NCBI RefSeq assembly: GCF_002482385.1
Contig: NZ_DLFW01000043.1
Span: 32,467-96,466 of the forward strand
Reading direction: 5' to 3'
DNA: 64,000 nucleotides
From: Dysgonomonas sp. UBA7710
GTDB taxonomy: Bacteria > Bacteroidota > Bacteroidia > Bacteroidales > Dysgonomonadaceae
Shown here: positions 51,760 to 61,178 of the stretch, one piece after another
How positions within the stretch are numbered: position 1 is the first letter of the stretch
Layout: every line of letters begins with the position of its first letter
The notes under the pieces: generated by a model
Databases searched by the model: none
What the model was told of the DNA's origin: nothing
The model's input: only the letters and a program-made list of their open reading frames with translations
Position numbers and translations under genes: made by a program

Positions 51760-54700
51760 ATGTTAAAAACATTTATAGAAAGACCTGTACTCTCTACGGT
51801 TATTTCTGTCATTATTGTGGTACTGGGGATTATTGGCCTGGCAACCTTGCCAGTAGAGCAGTATCCCGATATCGCTCCTCCGACAGTGCAGGTGTCAGCT
51901 ACCTATCCCGGTGCAAATGCGGATGTGGTAATGAATAGTGTGGTTGTTCCACTCGAAGAACAAATCAATGGTGTAGAGGGGATGACATATATGACATCGT
52001 CTGCGACAAGTGGATCTGCTACGATCAGAGTTTATTTCAAGCAAGGGGTTAATCCTGATATTGCTGCTGTAAACGTGCAAAATCTTGCGGCACGTGCAAA
52101 TCCTCTGCTCCCGGAAGAGGTGACTCAATTGGGGGTGACTGTTGCAAAACAACAGAACAGTACATTGCTGGGGCTTACAATCAGTACAAGCAATCCTGAC
52201 TATGACGGAGAATTTCTTCAGAACTATGCAAATATCAATATTCTCCCTCAGATAAAACGTGTATATGGTGTTGGTAATGCCAGTGTTTTTGGAGCAAGGG
52301 ACTATGCTATGCGTGTATGGCTTAAACCGGATGTGATGGCTGCCTACAAAATTTCCGTACAGGAAGTAAGTGCAGCATTAGCAGATCAGAATATAGAAGC
52401 CGCCCCCGGCGAGTTGGGACAAAATAGCGACCAGTCCTTCCAGTATACAATGAGATATACCGGAAAACTTCGTACAGAAGACCAGTTCGGTAATATTATC
52501 CTGCGTTCTCAGGACGGACATATCCTAAGGCTGAAAGATATTGCGGACATCAAATTAGGCTCTTTGAACTATAGCGTTATTTCTCAGACCGACAGAAATG
52601 AATCTGTATTTATCATGATTAACCAGACAGCCGGATCAAATGCCCAGGAGGTAATCAATAATGTGAAAGCTGTACTGAATGACGCGGAAAAATTATTGCC
52701 TACAGGTGTTAAATTTAATTATATGATGGACTCCAGTGAGTTTCTGGATGCATCTATTGAGAAAGTTATCCATACATTGCTGGAAGCCTTTGTCCTTGTA
52801 TTTATCGTAGTATTCGTATTCTTGCAGGACTTCAGGTCTACAATCATTCCTGCGGTAGCAGTACCGGTGGCCATTGTAGGTACATTTTTCTTCTTACAGG
52901 TGTTTGGGTTCTCTATCAACTTGCTGACTTTGTTTGCATTGGTACTTGCTATTGGTATTGTGGTCGATGACGCCATAGTCGTCGTCGAGGCTGTCCATGC
53001 ACAGCTCGACGCAGGAGAAAAAGATCCTAAAAAGGCGACCATGACTGCTATGAAGGAAATTGCACCGGCTATTGTATCTATCACACTGGTTATGTCGGCG
53101 GTATTTATTCCGGTCAGCTTTATCGGCGGTACGAGCGGTATATTCTTCAAGCAGTTCGGTCTGACTCTGGCTATTGCCATTCTTATTTCGGCTGTAAATG
53201 CCTTGACTCTGAGTCCGGCTCTTTGTGCCTTGTTCCTGAAAGCACACGACGAAGAGCATCAGAAAAAAGGTTTCCTGCAAAAGTTCTATTATTATTTCAA
53301 TATTACGTTCAATAGTGCAACGCAGAAGTACAAAAAGAGCCTTCAGTTCTTAGGAAGAAGAGGCCATCGCTGGATTACGGTAGCTATTATAGTAGTTTCG
53401 TCTGTTATACTATTCGGCCTGATGAAAATGCTGCCTACCGGCTTCGTTCCGAATGAAGATAGTGGTGGTGTTATCGGTTTCGTGACTTTACCTCCGGGTT
53501 CATCCTTGGAGAGAACAGACTCTATTGTAAATCAGGTTGTTCATATGGCACAGGAAATTGATGGTGTTAAGAGTGTGACTAATATCTCGGGGGTTAACTT
53601 TACCGCCGGTATGAACAGTTCTTATGGTACCTTGATTGTAAAAATGGAGTCATGGAATGATCGTAAACTATCAACCAACGAAGTGTCTGCCATATTGAAA
53701 GAAAAGACAAGCCATATCAAGGATGCGACATTCTTCTTTGTGGCTACCCCTACCCTCCAGGGATTTGGATTGAGTGCAGGGGTTGATATGCAGTTGCAAG
53801 ACCGTACAGGGGGGGATATTAACAAATTTAATGAAATAGCTCAAAACTTCCTCCAAAAACTACAAAGCAGAAATGATGTCATACTCATGGCTATGACAAA
53901 CTTCAACCCTGCCTTCCCGCAGAAAGAAATATCAGCTGACTTACCTAAGATTAAGGCAGCAGGATTAAGTCTCAGCGAAGTAATGGGGACATTGCAGGCT
54001 TATATCGGTAGTTCGTATATCTCAACATTCAACTTATATGGTAAGCAATTTAGGGTTGTATTGCAGGCTTCTCCTGAGTACAGAAGAAAACTGGATGACC
54101 TGAGTGGTTTATTTGTCAAGACCGGAAGTGGGGATATGGCTCCTATCACAGAGTTTATTCATGTAGAAGATATTGATGCCCCTCCTACATTGAGTCGTTT
54201 CAATATGTATACATCTATAGATATGACCATTATACCTAATATGCTTGACGGAAAAAGTACCGGGGATGTATTGAACCTGATAGAAGAAATGTCTCAGGAT
54301 AAAAGCATCTTCCCCGATGGTTATACATACGAATTTGGTGGTATGACCCGTGAAGAAGCCAATGCCGGTAGCCAGACCGTCCTCATATTTGGTATCTGTA
54401 TCATTTTCGTATACTTGCTACTTTGCGCCCTTTATGAAAGTTATATTATACCATTGGCAGTATTATTCTCACTTCCTGTCGGATTGGCCGGAGTATTTAT
54501 CTTCCTGATGATATTCGGTGTGTCGCAGGGTATTGTGAATAACATTTACGTCCAGATATCGATGATCATGCTTATCGGACTCTTGGCGAAGAATGCCATT
54601 CTGATTGTGGAATATGCATTGCAACGCCGTCAGCAGGGAATGAGTATTATAGAAGCTGCTGTAAACGGAGCTGTTGCACGTCTTCGTCCTATTCTGATGA

Positions 54701-54933
54701 CATCGTTTGCATTCATAGCGGGACTATTCCCTCTGTTTATTGCATCCGGTGCAGGTGCCATCGGTAACCGCTCTATCGGTATCAGTGCTATCGGAGGTAT
54801 GTTTATCGGTACTATGATCGGAATATTGGTTATACCGTCGCTGTATATCATATTCCAGTCTCTACAGGATAAAGTAAGTAAATCGGGAATGATAAATTCG
54901 AACGACGAATTCATAAACAAACAAGGACAATAA
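51760..54933 (+). CDS. RND multidrug efflux pump (AcrB/HAE1 family)
   Basis: A 1057-residue, 12-helix inner-membrane pump. It opens MLKTFIERPVLSTVISVIIV and PVEQYPDIAPPTVQVSATYPG, and has the proton-relay pair in LAIGIVVDDAIVVVEAVHAQ (transmembrane helix 4) and two large periplasmic loops. AcrB-type proteins (about 1040-1060 residues) export drugs, bile salts or lipids using the proton gradient. It lies 33 nt after the adaptor and four bases before the outer-membrane gene, completing an AcrA-AcrB-TolC set. Confidence 0.95.
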   Translation: MLKTFIERPVLSTVISVIIVVLGIIGLATLPVEQYPDIAPPTVQVSATYPGANADVVMNSVVVPLEEQINGVEGMTYMTSSATSGSATIRVYFKQGVNPDIAAVNVQNLAARANPLLPEEVTQLGVTVAKQQNSTLLGLTISTSNPDYDGEFLQNYANINILPQIKRVYGVGNASVFGARDYAMRVWLKPDVMAAYKISVQEVSAALADQNIEAAPGELGQNSDQSFQYTMRYTGKLRTEDQFGNIILRSQDGHILRLKDIADIKLGSLNYSVISQTDRNESVFIMINQTAGSNAQEVINNVKAVLNDAEKLLPTGVKFNYMMDSSEFLDASIEKVIHTLLEAFVLVFIVVFVFLQDFRSTIIPAVAVPVAIVGTFFFLQVFGFSINLLTLFALVLAIGIVVDDAIVVVEAVHAQLDAGEKDPKKATMTAMKEIAPAIVSITLVMSAVFIPVSFIGGTSGIFFKQFGLTLAIAILISAVNALTLSPALCALFLKAHDEEHQKKGFLQKFYYYFNITFNSATQKYKKSLQFLGRRGHRWITVAIIVVSSVILFGLMKMLPTGFVPNEDSGGVIGFVTLPPGSSLERTDSIVNQVVHMAQEIDGVKSVTNISGVNFTAGMNSSYGTLIVKMESWNDRKLSTNEVSAILKEKTSHIKDATFFFVATPTLQGFGLSAGVDMQLQDRTGGDINKFNEIAQNFLQKLQSRNDVILMAMTNFNPAFPQKEISADLPKIKAAGLSLSEVMGTLQAYIGSSYISTFNLYGKQFRVVLQASPEYRRKLDDLSGLFVKTGSGDMAPITEFIHVEDIDAPPTLSRFNMYTSIDMTIIPNMLDGKSTGDVLNLIEEMSQDKSIFPDGYTYEFGGMTREEANAGSQTVLIFGICIIFVYLLLCALYESYIIPLAVLFSLPVGLAGVFIFLMIFGVSQGIVNNIYVQISMIMLIGLLAKNAILIVEYALQRRQQGMSIIEAAVNGAVARLRPILMTSFAFIAGLFPLFIASGAGAIGNRSIGISAIGGMFIGTMIGILVIPSLYIIFQSLQDKVSKSGMINSNDEFINKQGQ

Positions 54934-54937
54934 CATT

Positions 54938-56353
54938 ATGATAAGTAAACAAATAAAAGGTGCGGTTCTGTTGGGAGTAATACTCTCAATGGGATTCACA
55001 TCCTGCGGAGTTTTGAATTCCAACAAATATAAATCTCCGGAAGTAGATGCTTCAGGGATGTTCAGAGATGAAAATCCAACGGATACGACTACTATAGCAA
55101 ATATCCCCTGGAGGGAATATTTCAGCGACCCGGTTCTTCAGGCATTGATAGATGAAGGCCTTACAAACAACTATGACCTGCGCCTGGCATATAACCGTAT
55201 CCAACAGGCCGAAGCCGGACTATATATTGCCAAATCGGCATATTTCCCTACTGTTGCTTTAGGTGCTCAGGTTACACATACTCAAAAAAGTATCAGCAAT
55301 GGTAAAGAAAGGGTACTCGGATATAATGGCGGCGACCAATGGGCTTTGGGTTTTGTAGTACAATGGGAAGCTGATATCTGGGGTAAACTGAATAGCAAGA
55401 CAAAAGCCCAGTATGCTAACCTCGTTAGCACACATGCTTACCGTAATCTTATTCAGACATCCCTGGTTGCCAATATAGCTACCACCTATTACTCGCTGCT
55501 GGCGCTCGACGAGCAGTTGAAGATTACATTGGAGACTATTGAATTATTAAAGGAAAGTACTGCAACAATGCAGGCCATGATGCAGGCCGGACTCCTCAAT
55601 CGTGCCGGTGTAAAGCAAAGTGAGGCTTTGCTCTATAGTACTCAGGTTAGTGTGCCGGATCTGCAAATGCAAATCAATCAGCTCGAGAATTCCCTTAGTC
55701 TGTTATTAGGACGCAAACCGGGATCTATTTCAAGGACAACCATTGACAACCAGTCCGTTCCAGCCGAACTACAAGTAGGTATCCCTGCACAGATGTTGGC
55801 AAAACGCCCGGATGTATTGCAAGCCGAGATGGGATTCAGATATGCATTCGAGATGAAGAATGTAGCTCAGCGATCTCTGTATCCGTCTTTGACATTAGGC
55901 AGTTCTTCTTCTGTTGGATTTGCATCTAATACACTTTCACAGTTCTTCAAACCGACAAATATTCTGGCTAATATCGTAGGTGGACTTACCCAGCCTATAT
56001 TTGCGGGGAATCAGCTGAGAGGACAGTATAAGATAGCAAAGGCTCAACAGGAAGAAGCACTACTTACTTTCGAACAAACAGTATTGACCGCAAGTCAGGA
56101 AGTATCGAACATTATGTTCACATACGAAACTTCACTCCGCAAGAATGAGGACCGTGCTAAACAAGTAGATGCTCTTTCCCTTGCTGTAGGTGATACCCAA
56201 CAGTTACTGAAAGCCGGTGAGGCTAACTATACAGAAGTATTACAGGCAGAGCAAAGTTTGCTACAGGCACAACTTGGACAGGTAAGCGATAAACTTGAAC
56301 AACTACAGGCATCTGTAAATCTTTACAGAGCACTTGGAGGTGGTATCGAGTAA
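54938..56353 (+). CDS. Outer-membrane efflux lipoprotein (OprM/TolC type)
   Basis: A 471-residue outer-membrane factor. The lipoprotein signal is ILSMGFTSC (about C23). Two related halves each carry long helical pairs (LRLAYNRIQQAEAGLYIAKS; KIAKAQQEEALLTFEQTVLT) and beta strands of the barrel. The family motif SLLLGRKPGSI and LTQPIFAGNQLRGQYKIA support the NodT/OprM branch. It forms the trimeric exit duct for the RND pump and ends the operon, with a strong hairpin after it. Confidence 0.93.
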   Translation: MISKQIKGAVLLGVILSMGFTSCGVLNSNKYKSPEVDASGMFRDENPTDTTTIANIPWREYFSDPVLQALIDEGLTNNYDLRLAYNRIQQAEAGLYIAKSAYFPTVALGAQVTHTQKSISNGKERVLGYNGGDQWALGFVVQWEADIWGKLNSKTKAQYANLVSTHAYRNLIQTSLVANIATTYYSLLALDEQLKITLETIELLKESTATMQAMMQAGLLNRAGVKQSEALLYSTQVSVPDLQMQINQLENSLSLLLGRKPGSISRTTIDNQSVPAELQVGIPAQMLAKRPDVLQAEMGFRYAFEMKNVAQRSLYPSLTLGSSSSVGFASNTLSQFFKPTNILANIVGGLTQPIFAGNQLRGQYKIAKAQQEEALLTFEQTVLTASQEVSNIMFTYETSLRKNEDRAKQVDALSLAVGDTQQLLKAGEANYTEVLQAEQSLLQAQLGQVSDKLEQLQASVNLYRALGGGIE

Positions 56354-56380
56354 CAACAATCTGATAACATTCTTATTTAT

Positions 56381-56418
56381 GAAAGAGGATATTTCCCGGT
56401 GGAAATATCCTCTTTCTT
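56381..56418 (+). terminator. Terminator of the RND operon
   Basis: GAAAGAGGATATTTCC (56381-56396) and GGAAATATCCTCTTTC (56401-56416) are perfect 16-bp arms with the loop CGGT. The T-run is short, but the stem is very stable. Confidence 0.75.
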
Positions 56419-56657
56419 TGATTTCATCTTTTTGGAAATACTTTATCTATGTATATAGCCGATAGCCTTTAGCTGTTGGCTTATAGCTCTTTGATAGATT
56501 GATACAGGAATTTAAAGATTCAAGGTTTAATAATTTAAAAAATGAAAATGTGAGAAACCTGTCACCTTTGTTACTTTTTTCTCAGTGTTCCTATTTCCCT
56601 GCCCGGTGATACTCAGTGTAACAGAAAGTGGTTATGAGGAAAAACTGACAGAATAAA

Positions 56658-56682
56658 AAAAGTGTCAGGTTTGTCAAGTTTT
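56658..56682 (-). repeat. TTGACAAACCTGACA-family repeat, copy 5
   Basis: AAAAGTGTCAGGTTTGTCAA followed by GTTTT; minus orientation. Confidence 0.75.
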
Positions 56683-56752
56683 GTAATTGAAACTGAAAAG
56701 AGAATATAGAAAGTTAAAAGGTGGATTAAAAAATAACAATGAAAAACAAGCT

Positions 56753-56780
56753 AAAAGTTGTCAACTTTGTCAGGTTTTAA
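56753..56780 (-). repeat. TTGACAAACCTGACA-family repeat, copy 6
   Basis: AAAAGTTGTCAACTTTGTCA followed by GGTTTTAA; 95 bp from copy 5 in the same orientation. Confidence 0.75.
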
Positions 56781-56806
56781 CAAGTAATAAATCCAGGTAG
56801 CTACGC

Positions 56807-56895
56807 CCGCTCGCGCAGACGTCCCGTCTGTGTGTTGCATAGCAAACATTTTCGCACTGTCAACAAGACACGGACTTGGAAGTCCGCACCAGCGG
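56807..56895. repeat. GC-rich inverted-repeat unit
   Basis: Outer arms CCGCT (56807-56811) and AGCGG (56891-56895) enclose two perfect hairpins, CAGAC-GTCCC-GTCTG (56816-56830) and GGACTTGGAAGTCC (56872-56885). It contrasts in GC with the AT-rich surroundings. It is likely a small intergenic repeat element. Confidence 0.45.
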
Positions 56896-56959
56896 ATAGA
56901 ATATTATAGAGATACAAATTATTTACCATGAACTTGTGCATAATAGAATCTATCTATTC

Positions 56960-58663
56960 CTATTCCCCCGCCTCGCTGAGAATCACATTTGCACGGGCTA
57001 TTGCAATATTAATATTATCGCATATATTCACTTCACCTATCATAGCTGGTATGCCTGAAGTTTCTATCATGGCGTGTACTTTCGGCCTTACACCCGACAA
57101 AATAACCTGTATGCCGTCCTTCATTGACTTCTGGCAGAGGCTTTCCAGATTATGCAGTCCTGTGGAATCGATAAACGGAACTTTGCGCATCCGTATAATA
57201 CGTATCTTCGATTTATCTCCAATTACACGCATGCTTTCCTCAAACTTGTTGGCAATGCCGAAGAAGAAAGGACCGTCGATCTCATAGACCTCTACGCCGT
57301 CGGGCAAGGTGAGTATCTCTTCATCCTGAGTAAATTCGCTTTCATCTGTTAAATCCAGTTCGTTCTTTATAACAGAAACATGCGTTACCTCGTTGATCCG
57401 CCTCATAAAGAGTACTACAGCCAGTAATAAACCCACTTCGATAGCAATGGTCAGGTCGAATATTACCGTCAGGAAAAATGTGATAAGCAATACTGCGACA
57501 TCCGATTTCTGATTTCTCAGGAGAGCTTTGAATGTACGCCATTCACTCATATTATATGACACAATAACCAGTACTCCGGCGAGGCAGGCCATCGGTATAT
57601 ATTGAGCCAAAGGCATCAACAGAAGCAAAATAAGCAATAAGACAACGGCATGGATTATACCCGCCACCGGTGTTCGTCCCCCGTTATTGATATTCGTCAT
57701 GGTGCGGGCAATGGCTCCGGTAGCCGGAATACCTCCAAACAGAGGAGTAATGATATTTGCCACCCCTTGCGCTATAAGCTCCGTATTGGAATTATGTTTC
57801 TCCCCTCCTATTACACCGTCGGCCACTGTAGCCGACAATAACGACTCAATAGCGCCGAGCAAGGCAATCGTTATTGCCACAGGAAGCAAATCGGTTATCG
57901 CCGCCATATTAATATCAGGAATAGCGGCATCGGGTAACTCAGCATTTATTCTGAAGCGGTCGCCAATAGTATCTATAGCACTGATACCGAAATATGTTTT
58001 CATAAAATAAACGATGGCTGTAACCAGGATAATGGCAACAAGCGACCCCGGTACTTTCTTTACAATGCGTGGCGTAAGTACGATAATAATTATACTGCCT
58101 ATACTTACGATCGTATTCCACCAGTTGATAGTATCGAAATGCTTAATGTATATTATCCATTTACCGATAAAATCTCCGGGAACTTTCTCTCCGCCGAAGT
58201 TGAGTCCGAAGATATCGGCAATCTGCGTTGTCAAAATGGTGACGGCAATACCACTGGTAAAACCGACTATGATAGGATACGGGATAAACTTGATGATTTT
58301 CCCCAATTTGAAAATACCCAGTAAAACCAGAATGACTCCCGCGATAATAGTAGCTATGAGTAATCCCTTTATCCCGTGCGTTTGTACCACTCCATAGACA
58401 ATAACGATAAAAGCGCCCGTCGGCCCTCCTATCTGCACGCGGCTCCCTCCCAGAAAGGAGATGACAAACCCGGCAATAATAGCCGTGATTATACCCTGTT
58501 CAGGAGTTACACCCGACGCAATACCAAATGCCAAAGCCAGAGGTAGGGCAACAATACCAACAATAAGACCTGCCATGAGGTCGTTTATGAATTTTCCTTT
58601 ATCGTACGTCTTCAGTGAAATAAATAACTGGGGCGTGAAATCTTTGAGAAGATCTTTTTTCAT
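56960..58663 (-). CDS. SulP-family anion transporter with STAS domain
   Basis: A 567-residue inner-membrane protein with 10-14 transmembrane segments. The SulP opening is visible (FINDLMAGLIVGIVALPLAL, ASGVTPEQGIITAIIAGFVI), then VQIGGPTGAFIVIVYG. A cytoplasmic STAS domain follows (about 440-555: EVYEIDGPFFFGIANKF, PFIDSTGLHNLESL). It transports sulfate, bicarbonate or another small anion; the substrate cannot be assigned from sequence. Its promoter box is at 58708-58715, and the divergent neighbour is rubrerythrin. Confidence 0.92.
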   Translation of the reverse strand: MKKDLLKDFTPQLFISLKTYDKGKFINDLMAGLIVGIVALPLALAFGIASGVTPEQGIITAIIAGFVISFLGGSRVQIGGPTGAFIVIVYGVVQTHGIKGLLIATIIAGVILVLLGIFKLGKIIKFIPYPIIVGFTSGIAVTILTTQIADIFGLNFGGEKVPGDFIGKWIIYIKHFDTINWWNTIVSIGSIIIIVLTPRIVKKVPGSLVAIILVTAIVYFMKTYFGISAIDTIGDRFRINAELPDAAIPDINMAAITDLLPVAITIALLGAIESLLSATVADGVIGGEKHNSNTELIAQGVANIITPLFGGIPATGAIARTMTNINNGGRTPVAGIIHAVVLLLILLLLMPLAQYIPMACLAGVLVIVSYNMSEWRTFKALLRNQKSDVAVLLITFFLTVIFDLTIAIEVGLLLAVVLFMRRINEVTHVSVIKNELDLTDESEFTQDEEILTLPDGVEVYEIDGPFFFGIANKFEESMRVIGDKSKIRIIRMRKVPFIDSTGLHNLESLCQKSMKDGIQVILSGVRPKVHAMIETSGIPAMIGEVNICDNINIAIARANVILSEAGE

Positions 58664-58707
58664 ATCAAAACAAAAAACACTATTAACTTACATTAGTAAT
58701 CGGCTCG

Positions 58708-58715
58708 CAAATATA
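58708..58715 (-). promoter_or_regulatory. -7 box of the SulP gene
   Basis: TATATTTG on the minus strand, 44 nt upstream of the start codon at 58663. Confidence 0.55.
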
Positions 58716-58872
58716 CAAGATACTAATAAATAACCATTTATCAAAATATAGACCAAACTAGTTTAGAATGCGTCTAATTTACTTATTCAAAACAGGTTAT
58801 TGATTGCACATTTTTAAGAGCGCAAAGTTACAAAATGATTTGGTTTCATTTCTTTTGATTGATAATAATTAT

Positions 58873-58880
58873 TAATTTTG
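58873..58880 (+). promoter_or_regulatory. -7 box of the rubrerythrin gene
   Basis: TAATTTTG, 32 nt upstream of the ATG at 58913. It lies within the longer open frame that starts at 58859, so it supports the shorter protein. Confidence 0.6.
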
Positions 58881-58912
58881 TAGAAACTATCAATTTAAAC
58901 TATCAAAAAGTT

Positions 58913-59491
58913 ATGGAAAAAAGTATCAAAGGTACAGAGACCGAAAAGTGCCTGTTAAAATCATTCGCGGGAGAATCTCAAGCTAGAATGCGTTACACAA
59001 TGTTTGCCAGCCAGGCGAAAAAAGAAGGACTGGAACAAATTGCGGCTATATTTCTTGAAACAGCAGATCAGGAAAAGGAACATGCAAAACGCATGTTTAA
59101 ATTCCTGGAAGGCGGTATGGTAGAAATCACCGCGATGTATCCTGCCGGAAAAATAGGAACAACCGCCGAAAACCTGATAGAAGCTGCAGCCGGAGAACAC
59201 GAAGAGTGGGCTATCGACTATCCTGCTTTTGCTGAAATAGCAGAAAAGGAAGGCTTCAAAGAAATCGCCGTAATGTACCGTATGATAGGCAAGGTAGAGA
59301 ATATACACGAAGACCGTTACAAGGCGCTTCTTGCACGCGTGGAAAGCAACGGGGTATTTACCCGCGAAGAAGCTATCGACTGGCAATGTCGTAATTGCGG
59401 ATTCGTTATCAAGAGCAAGATGGCTCCTAAGACCTGCCCTGCATGTTTACATCCTCAGGCATACTTCGAACCACTAAAATGGAACTTCTAA
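58913..59491 (+). CDS. rbr: Rubrerythrin
   Basis: A 192-residue non-haem diiron peroxidase, starting MEKSIKGTETEKCLLKSFAG. The ferritin-like four-helix domain carries the diiron ligands (AGESQARMRY, ADQEKEHAKRMF, ENIHEDRYK). The C-terminal rubredoxin-like domain has CRNCGF and CPACLHP, binding one iron by four Cys. It reduces hydrogen peroxide in the cytosol of anaerobes. The open frame extends 18 codons upstream, but the promoter box there argues against that. OxyR, a possible regulator, is encoded 2 kb away. Confidence 0.95.
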   Translation: MEKSIKGTETEKCLLKSFAGESQARMRYTMFASQAKKEGLEQIAAIFLETADQEKEHAKRMFKFLEGGMVEITAMYPAGKIGTTAENLIEAAAGEHEEWAIDYPAFAEIAEKEGFKEIAVMYRMIGKVENIHEDRYKALLARVESNGVFTREEAIDWQCRNCGFVIKSKMAPKTCPACLHPQAYFEPLKWNF

Positions 59492-59511
59492 GTAAGAATT
59501 GCTGATAAAGG

Positions 59512-59543
59512 AAAAGCCACAGATATATTCTGCGGCTTTTTTC
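59512..59543 (+). terminator. Terminator of the rubrerythrin gene
   Basis: AAAAGCCACAGA and TCTGCGGCTTTT arms (one mismatch) followed by a T-run. Confidence 0.8.
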
Positions 59544-59562
59544 TTTATACCGGAAGTTATAC

Positions 59563-60684
59563 TCAGCTTTTCAGAAACTTGATATAATTATAAATCGCAT
59601 TGAACGGATTCCTGCTTTTCTTGAGCGGAACAGTCCTGTACAAATCAAGAAATGAACCCATATGCCGTTCCAATGTATAAGAATTCGCATATTCAGTCTG
59701 CTGCTCTATAAACGAAGTATTCTCATAGAATCCGTTAAGGTTTCTCTCAATTATATCTTTCATTTGTACGGCATCGAAATTATCCCAGAAAAAAGCATAT
59801 TTATCTCCTATTTCAGGAAGGCTTGTACACGACGATGAAAAGACGGGTTTACCAAAAAGCATAGCTTCAATAACGGGATAACCGAATCCTTCAAATTTCG
59901 AAGGAAACAAAAAAGCTTCACAATTTCGGTACATCCATACCTTTTCTGCAGCACTGATTACACCTGTAAGAAAAACGTTACCGATATTCTCTTCTGCTAT
60001 ACGCGTTTCAATATATTTTGCATACCCGAACGTATTATCGCCACTTATATACAGATTATACGCAGGCATGAGCTTCATCATATCTAACAATACATGAAAG
60101 TTTTTCTTCTCTAAAACCTGTCCTATTGTAAAGAAGAATTTCCGGCTCGAATCTACACTTTCCAACTCAAGGCCTTCATCATCTGCAATACTACGTTCCC
60201 CTACATAGTTCAATAGAACTGTTTTCCCTTTCAGATCAATATGCTGTTGCAGTTCGCTGATAGTAAAACGGGATATGGCTGTGATAGTATCGGCAATATC
60301 CAGTATCGCCTGCTGCCTTTTCAGTTTCCTTTTTGCCTTAGCCGCACTCCTTTCGTACAGGAAGTTCAAGTCGTGTACGCTGATTATCCTTACCGTATTG
60401 CTGTGCAACGAGATAGTTTTTACTTGCTGGGTTATACTGTGCCATATATCGTAATGCGGTAACAAGAAAGGGTATACCTTATAATTGCGTTTATATTCAA
60501 GATATTTTATATTGTTTCCGAACTTGCCGATATATTCTTTTGGAACAAGAAGCGTTATATCCAAATCCTGTATTCTTTCCGGATGGTCCTTAAAATAGTT
60601 TCCGTAATTTAAAGCCAATTGCCCGAAACCGTTGTTGAGATATTCCAGATATCTTAAATCGATTAAAACACTCCTTTTTTTCAT
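59563..60684 (-). CDS. Glycosyltransferase (GT4 family)
   Basis: A 373-residue GT-B protein without membrane helix. The N-terminal domain holds VLIDLRYLEYLNNGFGQLAL, and the C-terminal Rossmann domain holds FFTIGQVLEKKNFHVLLDMM and the donor-binding FLFPSKFEGFGYPVIEAMLFGKPV, with the ExnxE-like Glu pair typical of GT4. It transfers a sugar from a nucleotide donor, probably for a surface glycan; acceptor and linkage are unknown. No other glycan genes are close, which is unusual for surface-polysaccharide enzymes. Confidence 0.85.
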   Translation of the reverse strand: MKKRSVLIDLRYLEYLNNGFGQLALNYGNYFKDHPERIQDLDITLLVPKEYIGKFGNNIKYLEYKRNYKVYPFLLPHYDIWHSITQQVKTISLHSNTVRIISVHDLNFLYERSAAKAKRKLKRQQAILDIADTITAISRFTISELQQHIDLKGKTVLLNYVGERSIADDEGLELESVDSSRKFFFTIGQVLEKKNFHVLLDMMKLMPAYNLYISGDNTFGYAKYIETRIAEENIGNVFLTGVISAAEKVWMYRNCEAFLFPSKFEGFGYPVIEAMLFGKPVFSSSCTSLPEIGDKYAFFWDNFDAVQMKDIIERNLNGFYENTSFIEQQTEYANSYTLERHMGSFLDLYRTVPLKKSRNPFNAIYNYIKFLKS

Positions 60685-61012
60685 AGTTGTTATTTACAAA
60701 GGCCAAATGTAATAAAAAGCTGCTAGCTGCCAGCTGATCGGTTTCGGCTTTTTCATTTCTTATTTTAATTAGGTAATCTTTTCAGGGTTTGTCGTGGTTA
60801 TCGTTTTATTGTTGACATAGATATATAAGAACATTCAATTCTCTTTTGCTACAAGCAATCAAAGATTACCTGTGTTCGTTTTGGGTAACGCTAAGATGAA
60901 TATTCATATGAAACGAAGTTGAGTTAATGAGAATTGGAGATTTGAACAACAAGTTTTTATGATTATTTGTTTTTGCAATTATAGTTTTGTCGAAATTGAG
61001 AAAAGTAAAATA
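60685..61012. other. Spacer upstream of the glycosyltransferase gene
   Basis: AT-rich, non-coding. It starts with 'gctgctagctgccagctgat', related to other small intergenic repeats here. No gene, promoter box or strong hairpin recognised apart from the tRNA terminator at its end. Confidence 0.5.
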
Positions 61013-61039
61013 AAATCCCCACATTGTATGCAGGGATTT
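61013..61039 (-). terminator. Hairpin downstream of tRNA-Ala
   Basis: AAATCCC (61013-61019) and GGGATTT (61033-61039), followed on the minus strand by TATTTTAC. Confidence 0.55.
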
Positions 61040-61048
61040 AATCTTCTG

Positions 61049-61122
61049 TGGAGAATATCGGACTCGAACCGATCACCTCAACACTGCCAGCGTTGCGCTC
61101 TAGCCAGATGAGCTAATTCCCC
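61049..61122 (-). tRNA. tRNA-Ala (anticodon GGC)
   Basis: A 74-nt cloverleaf on the minus strand: acceptor GGGGAAT with ATTCTCC, D arm GCTC/GAGC, anticodon stem CAACG/TGTTG with loop CTGGCAG (anticodon GGC), variable AGGTG, T arm ATCGG-TTCGAGT-CCGAT, discriminator A. The 3' CCA is not encoded. It reads GCC and GCU alanine codons. Confidence 0.95.
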
Positions 61123-61178
61123 GAATCGGATACAAAGATAATATTTTTTGTTATCCAATTATACTTTTACAGAAAATC

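Larger units (their letters stand above)
56417..56959. other. Repeat-rich spacer
   Basis: A 540-bp non-coding spacer between the convergent RND operon and SulP gene. It holds a 'tagctgttggcttatagctc' type repeat near 56465, two TTGACAAACCTGACA-family copies, and a GC-rich inverted-repeat unit at 56807-56895. No gene seen. Confidence 0.6.
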